Below are positions 1 through 9,480 of a DNA stretch of 64,000 nt, one piece after another; positions within the stretch are counted from its first letter, which is position 1, and the number at the start of each line of letters is the position of its first letter. The notes below the pieces were generated by a model that was given only the letters and a program-made list of their open reading frames with translations, did no database searches and had not been told where the DNA came from. The position numbers and the translations under genes are program-made. Source of the DNA: Dipteris shenzhenensis. Lineage: Eukaryota > Polypodiophyta > Polypodiopsida > Gleicheniales. The stretch is from assembly GCA_047967505.1 (NCBI GenBank), contig CM106539.1; one strand, written 5' to 3'.

Positions 1-1627
1 ATTGAAATATCCTCTTCATCGAATATAAAAGTAAGAGGTTGTTCTCGAACTTGAAACCTAACTTGAAATGACTTCTCCATTTGCTGCAATGTATGATTAT
101 TTTCTAGATTCATCCGATGGATAGCCAGAGCAGCTTTGCTTTCTTGAGATGAGCTTTCATGATTCTCTGCTCCAACTATGTCCTCCTCATCCTCCTCCTC
201 TCCCTTCTCCTATAAAAGGATAAAATAATTATGAGATTCAAAATTTTAAATTAATTATAAATTTAAAAAGACCTTTAAATGAATAAAGAAAATTAAACAT
301 AAGTCTTCATACCTCTACATATCTTCGTGGTCTTTTTATGTAACCTTCAGAGGCAAGGTCAGTGTCATATCCATCTTCCTCTGCTTCCTTGCTATCGCTG
401 GTATCCTCACTATTATATCCAGAGCTTTGATCATTTTCATCATCTTTCTTGCTCTCATCGTACATGATCTGCTCTATGTCATCCTCTTCATGTGAGATCG
501 GACCTTTCTTATCAAACTTTATTGTGAGAGAAGCCACGGTATCAAGGTATTCCAAGCAAGCAGGGCTCTCAATAATATTTACATTGTGTCCTTTTCTGAT
601 AAGAGTTTCGAACAGATGTCCCATTCGGCACAATGTGACTTCCCATCCAGAGGGTAGCAAAAATTCCATCATACTAATTAAAAGATCAGCACTTTTTGCT
701 GGCCTTTCATAGTGATTTGCATTGCGATGGAGGGGACTTGGAGCTTCCAGCAGTAGTTGCAATCTCTTTGCATTCCCTCTTATATTGTTTTGTAAGGAGT
801 GATCATTATAAGGGCTCTTCATGCACAAGAAAAAGGTTTCTAGACTCTGTATCTTGAGACCGCATTCTCTCTTGTCCCTTTTTCTTGAGTATATCCCATT
901 GTAAATCTTGAGCTCATTGCCATATTGTTTTTCTAGGGTAGCAGACATTTGTTCCTTGTCATCTTTATCAGCAAATATGACTATATTACATTGTCCCACT
1001 TTACCAATGGTGGTATGTAATATTCTGTCAAGGAGTGGACGGATGTCATCCGCTGATATTTCATAGACAAAGAAAAGCTGAGGTCTCTCCCAAGCAGTGT
1101 CGTCGGACAAAAAATCACTCAATGAAACTCCCTTGCACTCAACACTCTTTCCAGACTCTGAAATGATTTCATGTATGAAATAAAAGCCCTTGTTCAAAGT
1201 ATTTTCTTTTCTGAGAGTGTGGTTATTGATGACTTTTTGTGCATATGCATACACATTTTCCGGAATGTCACTTCTCATAGAGGGAGTAATTTCAGATCCA
1301 TCATCTTCTACCTTCACCCATTTATGCGCCCAAGCCTTCTGTTTAGCTAACGGTAAAGCGGATGCCATCTGCCTCACAATGTTATGATCAATTTTACATT
1401 GGCTGATTGGAATATTTTTTTCTCCCAATAAATATTCAATTGCACTCTTTACTGCATCACGCTTCACCTGTTGGATGATGTTATCTTCCATGCAATGATC
1501 TTTATCCTTTTTGCCAAAAAACCATTCTTTTGACATTAATTTCTCTGCAGCAAGACTTGCGTATTTATCTGGTAGGTTTCTTAAAGGCCTCCACATCCGA
1601 GCTGTCATCTCTTTTTTCTCAATCTTC
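1..1627 (-). pseudogene. 3' half of a ParB-methyltransferase-like gene split by the 14-kb element
   Basis: This is the downstream part of the gene whose upstream part is at 15871-17939. Reading on the minus strand, the frame is open from 1627 to 313, then GAG|GTATGA gives a good donor, and TTTTATAG|GAG at 210-211 gives an acceptor in the same phase (0). The second exon (209 to at least 1) stays open to the window edge and is rich in Glu and Asp. Counting from the Met at 1608, residues 300-356 resemble the C-terminal part of N4/N6 DNA methyltransferases: HxxxxHYERPxKS, then a strand, turn and helix at the SAM-binding place, ending in an IES strand. The glycines of motif I are not conserved and no DPPY is visible, so catalysis is doubtful. 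The tail (about 370-433) is acidic. The methyltransferase call is by pattern only; the exon structure is well supported. Confidence 0.65.
210..312 (-). other. Intron in the interrupted ParB-methyltransferase gene
   Basis: On the minus strand the donor is GAG|GTATGA and the acceptor TTTTATAG|GAG. The intron is 103 nt, AT-rich and phase 0. Without splicing the frame meets TGA directly after the donor GTA; with splicing it stays open to the window start. Confidence 0.7.
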
Positions 1628-1631
1628 TTTG
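1628..1631. repeat. Left target-site duplication TTTG
   Basis: TTTG abuts the left terminal inverted repeat and recurs at 15871-15874 next to the right one. Deleting 1632-15870 with one copy rejoins the interrupted gene in frame. Four bases alone would be weak evidence; the restored frame makes it convincing. Confidence 0.8.
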
Positions 1632-1661
1632 AACACCATATTAGAGAATTTGGGAAAATCC
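1632..1661 (+). repeat. Left terminal inverted repeat
   Basis: Thirty bases matching the reverse complement of 15841-15870 with one difference (AACACC here, AACACT at the other end). Similarity stops sharply after GGGAAAATCC. Confidence 0.88.
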
Positions 1662-1675
1662 TGATAATTTGGGAA

Positions 1676-1890
1676 CTTTTGAGGGGTTGTAATTATGTAA
1701 CATTCAATGTTTTTCATTGATTTTTCCCATAGATTTGGGAGTCCATCCAAATCTTGCAAATGTGCATGGTTTGCATCAACATAAATAAAATGTCAAATGT
1801 TGAAATTTTGACCAATGCATGGTATTTTTTGAGGGGTTACAATTACAATGCATTGAGTGCACTCCATTGACTTTCTCCTTGGATTTGGCC
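1676..1890 (+). repeat. Left subterminal direct repeats
   Basis: Two diverged copies (about 1676-1735 and 1827-1890) share TTTTGAGGGGTT, then an AATTA-rich stretch, then TTGATTTTTCCC or TTGACTTTCTCC, and ATTTGG. Repeats just inside the ends are where transposases of large DNA transposons often bind; that role is inferred here. Confidence 0.5.
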
Positions 1891-1997
1891 GTGTATATGA
1901 AATTCACAATTTGGGGTGTGCCTGTTCTGCATTAGCCGAGAAAAAAACATCATATGTTTGAGTTTAACGAAGCATTTTTTGCCTCTTCTCAAAAAAA

Positions 1998-2016
1998 GGT
2001 GGTGTTCAAAAACACC
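1998..2016 (+). repeat. Subterminal inverted motif, left copy
   Basis: GGTGGTGTTCAAAAACACC. Its reverse complement is found at 15269-15286 near the other end. The motif is itself a small hairpin (GGTGTT..AACACC) and contains the AACACC of the terminus. Confidence 0.6.
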
Positions 2017-2221
2017 ATTTTAGTTTAGTTGGAGAAAAAGTAAGAATGCAACACTAGTCCTTGATATTTTGTCGAGTGTGCAAAACTTGCAACCACAAAG
2101 CAATGGTCTGCAAAAAAAAAGATTAAAAAAAAAGATCAATGTCATACCTTCCAAATATTTGTCAGTATTCAAATAAATTATTGTTGTGCAAGGAAAAAAA
2201 AGTCATGCTTTTCAAGTACCT

Positions 2222-5200
2222 TCACTCCATTGTGGAGTCAGCATCAGAGTCGGAATCTGTTCTATGAGCCAAATTGGATAAAGCTCGCTTGCGTGCAATG
2301 GTTGGTATCTTCACCTTGATGGGGAGGTTGCTGCTCTTCGAGGAAACCTTCTTTGAGAGGTTACATTTTGGAACCCATGACCATACAATAGCATCAACAG
2401 ATTCCCAACGTGGAGGATCACCTTTATTGCACATCCAAATCTTGTTCCAACAATCTGCATACACCTCCTCAATTTCTGCATTGTGTCTTTTGCATATAGG
2501 TGCCCAATATTGTATGAAAACCTTCTTGAAATTTTTAGATTTATTATCCTTTTGTACATCAGTTTGAGCAATGCCTAGCCAAATTGGGTAAATTTTTTCT
2601 GCTGGTCGGACCAAAAGAAAGTGTCCTTTTTGTACATCAACCATTGGATCAAATGATTGTTTTGGCTTTTTCCTTTGAGGTCCACAGTAATGATCATTCA
2701 ACTCTTCAATTCCTTGAAACTCATCGTTTTCATTATCAAATACTTGCACACAATCAATATGTTGCGTCTTTGGCCAAAATCTCTCGTACATGCCCTCTAC
2801 ACTATTGTTTGGTTTATCAAGCTCATCAATCATGTTCTTCCAGTACTTCACTACTGGCTTGTAAAACTTTGTGAAAGATGCATCTGGACCTTGCAGGTGT
2901 GCCCATTTTTCCCAAAAGCGTACATACTCCTTGATACCAACTATCACATCTAAGTGATCCTTCACATACTTGAACATGGTTACATAAGGCGGCTCTCCAC
3001 TTGGTACCATTCGGATGTCTCTTCCATAACTCAATGCCACCTTCACTTGGTTGCCAATCTAATGATCGTGGATGCACTTTATATTGCATGATAGGAACTT
3101 CATTTCGCATAAAGAACCGAAATTGGAGAGGCTTTGAGTGTCCCACTAAAGAATCTTTCCCATCGCATAGGCATCCATCAACATAGCTCTTGAAATCAGG
3201 GACTTCCGTTACCAAAAATGGCGTTGGAGAAGACTCCTCACATTGTCTAAAAGTATCCATGAGATGTGCAAATGTCAATGTTTGGCTAGTTCTTAACCTC
3301 TCTGAAAACCTGCTAAACATTGCATCAATATCCTCATGTGTATGCCCAACCATCAAGAATCCCAATTGAATTGACTTGAAAATCCCTCGAGCAACAAGTA
3401 ATGATAGGTATGCAAACAAGTACCTATTCTTGTTTTCAGAACCACAATTATCCAACTGCAACAATAGGTGTTCGGGTAGTTTCTTATAAGGATTTTCTTG
3501 ATGGGAACTTCCAAATCCAAGGTCTTTGAATGTTCCACCCACTGCTCCAAGATGAAGTTGTTGCTTGCCATTAGAAACATAGTGAGAATCCAATGCTTCT
3601 CTTGAGGTTAGTGCGTTTAGCAGAGCGTTGTCAGACCTTGGCATCCCATCATGTACCAAATCTCCAAGTGCATGGTTATCAAATCTTTCAAGATTTCTCA
3701 AACACAAAGCCAATGAACCAATTGTGAAGTTAGGATCCGACGGCCACAAGGATAAAGAAAAGTGACCATAACGTCCTTGACCATGTCCATGTGTTATCAT
3801 GCCAGTCAAAGCCACTGGGAGCTGAAAGGACTTGTCTGTGTCCTTTGAACGATTGCGTAATCTAGGGATGGCTGTCTTCTTTTGGTCCATCTTATCATGG
3901 ATAATGCACAAGTATGTCTGAGGATACATTTCAGAAAATCTGCGCCAAGTGTAGTACACATTTCTACAACTTTTTTGTTGTAACATGTGTTTTCTTCTAT
4001 CTTCCATCAACTTATTACGTTCATTTTGGCATTTTGTCGCTGCAAGTTGAGCCTTGATTGCACTACATAAACCACACTTAGAGAATTCAGTTGTTTTTGA
4101 CAAAGTTACATGCTTGAATTCAGAGTTCCATATGCGGTTGAATGTGGAAGTTGACATCTCCTTACAACCCAAACTATGCTTTAATTGCATGTTAACTTCA
4201 TAGAGAATATCAACCTGCTTGTATACATCTGGTATCACCAATTGTGTTTCCCTTGATCCATCCTGAAGTGTTCTACTTTTGTGTGGCATACGCTCAGAAT
4301 TGTTATCCACAAAATCTTGGATTATGGCTCTACCCAGTTCTGTGTGGTCCCAACCTCTTCGCACGATTCCTTTATTACCATGTATGCACCTTCGTATACC
4401 AATTTCAAATTGCTCCCTGTATCGATAAAATGTTGTTTTTGGAATACCATGCATTTCATACCATGCTCTACAACAAACTTGAATACCATTCAATGAAAAG
4501 ACATATTTGAACTGCCCATTGTCATCTTTTTGACAAGCAACCCCAAGAGTGTCATATACATAATTGGTGCGAGCCTCCAAACTTTGGCCCCAATACTCTA
4601 TGCGTAATTTGGATATCATTTGACGATCGGCAAATTGACAACAATTTTGTTTACAACAATCAATCATAGATACTTTTATGACTGCATCCCTTGTGAGTCT
4701 AGATGATGCTAATGGCATGCCATGTTTTTTAGCTTTTCTCTTTATCATGCAGTAACGCCTCTTTTTTGTGGATTTTTCCATTGGGTCCTCATCTTCCATG
4801 TGCTTTTTCCCAAAACCACTTGAAGAATTCATGGTGTCATCGATTCTTAATGAAGTTCCATCTAAAAAGGTTATTTGTGCAATGGGCCATTTTATTAAGT
4901 GGATGGTATCGATGCCTGATACATCACTATGATACTTTTCAATTCCCACACCTAGATTACCTTCACCAAGCATCTCAAAATTTATAGGTTCAAATGGGTA
5001 GACATACAAAACAACACCCTCTGCAATGCTCTTGGTTTTCTGCTCATCCCATATTAAGAGTTTCTTGTCCTTCCATGATTCTCGAATGGAAAACTCATCA
5101 TATTCACATAGAGGTTCGACGTCAATGGTATCTGATGTTATATCATTCATTGGTACAATAGCTCCATTGACATTGTCCACACAACTCATTGATCGTGCTT

Positions 5201-5444
5201 TCCAACGAACAACACTACCCAAAGCCTCATAGACTAAGAATGCATCCATTGTAGGAAATGGAAGAAGTGCACTTTCATCCATACAAATATCGATCGCCAC
5301 CGATACATTGTTTTCTCCCAAGGGCACACCTTGGCACATGTCATCATGTGATGTAGAGAATATTGTCCCAATGGCAACAATCTTTCCACTAACAAGCAAG
5401 TTGACTTTAGCCCCCACTTTCAATGTGGCACCTGCATAGTACAT
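2222..5444 (-). CDS. DUF7869-type DDE transposase of the inner element, with one frameshift
   Basis: A recombinase that should cut and join the element ends. The main frame (5444 to about 3020, up to 872 residues) has an N-terminal domain (about 1-85) resembling a domain of plant En/Spm proteins (GxPLGxxxVSVAI, then DESALLPFP, ALGSVVRW). A basic linker follows, then a Cys-rich DNA-binding-like part (CCKQNCC at 263-269, CGLC at 457-460) and the RNase H-fold core. Likely catalytic residues are D517 (IIHDKMDQ), D665 (LQLDNCGSENKN) and E704 (GHTHEDID). The frame then shifts near 2990-3046. The second frame (to 2222) carries YCGPQRKKP and a BAH/chromo-barrel-like domain (GHFLLVRP..WLG..FIQYWAP), in the same order as the unbroken homologue at 25499-27739. 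The start is uncertain: TATGCAG|GTGCC just after the first Met codon looks like a splice acceptor, so a 5' exon may lie in the central region. Confidence 0.8.
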
Positions 5445-5489
5445 AGCATTTGTTATAGTTCAATATTGATATCTGATGGTGTGACTTAG

Positions 5490-6260
5490 GATGAAAATGC
5501 TTTACAAGATTTCATTGCAAGACCAAATCTTCCTAATCCTTGGTGCTTTGAATTTTAGGCAGCAAAATTTGGCTACATGGCCAAATCTTCACAAACCATG
5601 GTGCTTTGAAAGGGAGATAGCAAGATTTGTCCACACAAACAAATCTCCCGAGATGCTAGTGCTTTCAAGAAGCCATCAAGATTTATCCACACATCCAAAT
5701 CTACTTAGACCTTGGTGCTTTGAAAGAAGCCCACAAGATTTGGCCACATGGTCAAATCTCCCCAGACCTTGGTGCTTTGAAAGGAGCCAACAAGATTTGG
5801 CCACATGGCCAAATCTCCTAAGACAGTAGTGCTTTGAAAGAAGCAATAAGATTTGGCCACACGGCCAAATCTGCTCAAACCTTGGTGCTTTCAAAGAAGC
5901 TAGCAAGATTTGGATGCACGGCCAAATCCTTCGAGACCTTGGTTTCAAAGCACTGAGAAGATTTGTTTGTGGCGTTCTTTGAAACTTGGGGAGATTTGGT
6001 CGTGTGGCCAAATCTTGTAGGCTTCTTTCAAAGCACTAGGGTATGGAGAGTTTTGGCCGTGCAACCTCCTCTTGCATGCTTCTTTCAAATCACCAGGTTC
6101 TTTCAAAGCATTAGGGTTTGGGAAGATTTTGCCGTGCTGCCAAATGTTGCTAGCTTCTTTGAAATCACTAGGAAGATTTGGCCACATGGCCAAATCTTCT
6201 TTCAAATCACTAGGAAGATTTGGCCACATGGATAAATCTTCAAATGTTAAAGTTAAAAAT
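5490..6260. repeat. Left array of about 13 short palindromes
   Basis: Units of roughly 55-65 bp, each with GATTTGGCC, four variable bases and GGCCAAATC, are joined by CTTTGAAAGAAGC and AGACCTTGGTG linkers. The best copies (near 5733, 5793, 5849, 6172) are near-perfect palindromes; others have lost one arm. The array starts about 50 bp upstream of the transposase frame and has a partner at 7980-9330. Likely uses are protein-binding sites or a bidirectional control region; neither is shown. Confidence 0.85.
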
Positions 6261-6261
6261 T

Positions 6262-6856
6262 AAAAATCCAGATTTTAAAATTTAAAATTTAAAGTTCAAA
6301 ATTCAAAATTCAAATTTCAAGTTTCAAGTTTCAAATTTTGAAATTCAAATCTAGAGATCCTACTTTCAAAAAAATCGTACATGCTTTTCATGATTCATGC
6401 TATTACACTTTAAAATCATACTATTACTTTAAAAGCAAACTAGAAAATCTAAAACTATTAAAAAACCAAAACTTTAAAAGGCAAAGCTAAACAAACCTTT
6501 TAAACCAAGCATAAAAAGTAAACCTATGAGAAGGAATTGAATTTGTCTTCATGGGGGATCAAGTGCTAGGCTCACCTTGTTCTCTCCCTTCCTAGATCTC
6601 CAATGTGTACGTAGGGTGGTTTGAGAGCTTTAGGACAACGTCTTAGATGGGGTAGTTCTTGGAAAACACTCCTCCCCCCTTGCTTAGCTAATTGCAAGCA
6701 AAAAAGTTCAAAACTATGTCAAAATGAGAGGTCCCGGGAGGCTCCCCATCCCAGTTTGTTCCTAACAATGTGTACTTAACTATGTAGGTTTTAAACTTCC
6801 ATTACCAATTCAACTCTCCATAGATTCCACACACAATAGTTGGATTAGAAAGAGGT

Positions 6857-6899
<43 letters not shown>

Positions 6900-7980
6900 T
6901 GCTCTTCATGCTTTTGGGTGGATTGCTCCTTCCCCCCAAAACATGCTTTTTTTTGGGAGAATTGCTCCTTCCCCCATGGGGCATGCTTTTTTGGGCTCTC
7001 TTGCTCTTGCTCCTTTCCCCTCCCTCGACGCTATCCTTTCTTGCTCCTTCCTCCTCCCTCGACGCTCTCCTTTCCCCCTCCATCGTCGCTCGTCGCTGCT
7101 CCTCGTAGTCCTTCCCCCTCCAACGTCGCTGCTCCTCCCACGGTCCCTCCACGACGCTGCTTTGCGGCTTCCTGGGACGCTCCTTCACGGTCCCAGCACC
7201 TCTCCCCTCGCGACGCTCTTCATTCCCTCCCGCGGCCCCTCCGCGACGTTGCTCTGCGCTGCTGCTTCCTGCGACGCTGCCCCGCGACACTCCTTCACGC
7301 TGCTTCTTCTTGCAGCGCCTCCGCGACACTCCTCCTTCCCTCCTCCACCACACTGCTCCTTCCTCCCCTACGCGGCGCTGCTCCTTCCCTCCACCACGCC
7401 TGCGATGCTACTCCTTCCCCCCACGACACTATTTTCGGCCTGCTTCTTCTTGCGGGGCACTATTTCGACCTATTTCCTCTTCCTCCGCATAGTTTCGACC
7501 TTTCCTCCGTGCTGTTTCTTCTTCCTCTGCACAGTTTTGGCCTGCTCTTGCCTTCAGTGGCAGGTTTCCTTCCAAACGAGATCTCATCTTCACGAAATCC
7601 AAACAGTACAAGCTCTTTCCAAACGAGATCTCATCTTCACGAAATCCAAACAGTACAAGCTCACAAACAACAATGGCTACTCAATCGTCCAAGTAAGAAA
7701 ACGAAAGAAATCGAAAGTGTACCTAATTCATGCATGTTCTCCATTTTCTCCATTTCAGAACACCACAATTTGAAAGAAAGACTCTTGTAAAAGTAGGAAT
7801 CTCGAAGTGTGATTTGAAAGTAGGGTCTTTAGTATATATGATTTGACTTTCAGATCTTTAAATTTGAAATTTGAATTCTGTATCTAAGATTTTGAATTTT
7901 GAATTTTGAATTTTAAATTTTAAATTTTGAATCTAAGATTTTGAATTCTTTAGATTTGAAATTTGAATTTTAAATTTTAA
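6262..7980. other. Core of the central region: AT arms, poly-T and CT-rich DNA
   Basis: No credible gene. AT-rich arms (6245-6360, built of AAATTTTAAAATTTC-like words, and 7855-7980) are roughly inverted relative to each other. Near their inner ends TGAAAGTAGG[G/A]TCT occurs at about 7815-7832 on the plus strand and at 6355-6375 on the minus strand. Between them are a run of about 40 T (6859-6898), a CT-rich stretch with GACGCT-type motifs (7000-7560), and a 49-bp tandem duplication (7566-7663). Long open frames here on both strands are low-complexity artefacts. Promoters for the two divergent gene blocks presumably lie in this region, but I cannot place a TATA box with confidence. Confidence 0.6.
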
Positions 7981-9330
7981 ATGGGGAGATTTGGCCATGC
8001 GGCCAAATCTTCTGGCTTCTTTCAAAACATACAAGATTTGGCCGTACGACCAAATCTCCCTAGACCTTGGTGATTTCAAAGAAGCTATAAAGATTTGGCA
8101 TCACAACTAAATCTTCCTAAACCTTGCTGCTTTGAAAAGATTTATCCATACAACCAAATCTTCCTCGACACTCGTGATTAGAAAGAAGATAGCAAGATTT
8201 GGCCGCATGGCCAAATCTCCCTAGACCCTCATGATTAGAAAGAAGCTAGCAAGATTTGGCCGCATGGCCAAATCTCTTTAGACCTAGGTGATTTAAAAGA
8301 AGCTAGAAAGATTTGGCATCACAACCAAATCTCCCCAAATCCTACTGCTTTGAAAAGATTCGGCTGCACGGCCAATCTCCCAAGACCCTTGTGATGAGAA
8401 AGAAGCTAGTCGCACAGTCAAATCTCCCTAAACCCTTGTGACTTATAAAAAGCTAGAAAGATTTCGCATCGTAGCCAAATCTCCCCAAACCTTAGTGCTT
8501 TGAAAACTTGGTGCTTTGAAAAAATTTGGCTGCACGGCCAAATCTCCCCAAACCTGGTGCTTTGAAAAGATTTGGCTGCATGGCCAAATATTCCTAAACC
8601 TATGCTTTGAAAAGAATTGGCCGCACGGCCAAATCTCCATAGACCCTTATGATTAGAAAGAAGCTAGCAAGATTTGACCACACACAAATCTCACCAAACC
8701 CTGGTGCTTTGAAAAGATTTGGCTGCACGGCCAAATCTCCATAGACCCTCGTGATTAGAAAGAAGCTAGCAAGATTTGGCCGCACGGCCAAATCTCCCTA
8801 AACTTGGTGCTTTGAAAAGATTTGGCTGCACGGCCAAATCTCCCTAAACCTGCTGGTGCTTTGAAAAGAATTGGCCGCACGACCAAATCTCCCTAAACCT
8901 GTTGCTTTGAAAAGAATTTGCTGCATGGCCAAATCTCCATAGACCCTTGTCATTGGAAAGAAGCTAGCAAGATTTGACTGCACACAAATCTCCCCAAACC
9001 CTGGTGCTTTGAAAAGATTTGGCCGCACGACCAAATCTCCATAGACCCTCATGATTAGAAAGCTAGACCCAAGTGATTTAAAAGAAGCTAGAAAGATTTG
9101 ATTGATTTTAAAGAAGCTAGCAAGATTTGGTTGCACAGCCAAATCTCTTCAGACCCTAGTGCTTTGAAAGAAGCCCACAAGATCCGGACACAAGGCCAAA
9201 TCTCCCCAAACTTTGGTGCTTTGAAAGAAGCCCATATGATTTGGCCACACATCCAAACCTCCCCTTCCAGTGCTTTAAAAGAAGCCCATAAGATTTGGCC
9301 GCACGGCCAAATCTCCCTAGTGCGGCCAAA
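7980..9330. repeat. Right array of about 25 short palindromes
   Basis: Same unit as at 5490-6260: GATTTGG-CCGCA-CGGCCAAATC variants spaced about 45-60 bp apart, with linkers such as GATTAGAAAGAAGCTAGC and CTTTGAAAAG. Good copies lie near 7984, 8190, 8248, 8716, 8770, 8818 and 9291. Variation lies mostly in the 4-base centre (CACA, GCAC, GCAT). The array ends about 150 bp before the first supported exon of the ParB-like gene. Confidence 0.85.
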
Positions 9331-9480
9331 TCTCCCTAGAATCTAGTGCTTTCCAAATCTACTACTATGTCTAGTGTCAATTCTAGATTCTATTTCAGAT
9401 ATGTTTATCGATAATGTGTTTTATCTAACATTAAAGATTATAAAGATGATAGTTTGTATATTGCTTGGGTTTTTTTACAG

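Noticed and set aside
5491-6263. Small proteins encoded by the palindrome arrays
   Set aside because: Frames on both strands repeat IWPHGQI-type words because the DNA unit repeats; no start context or conservation to support them.
6802-7790. Open frames of 183-297 codons in the central region
   Set aside because: CT-rich low-complexity DNA plus poly-T; frames on both strands with no recognisable motif.
5490-9330. CRISPR-like array
   Set aside because: Repeats are palindromic and unevenly spaced, linkers are themselves repeats rather than unique spacers, no cas genes, and the DNA is eukaryotic.
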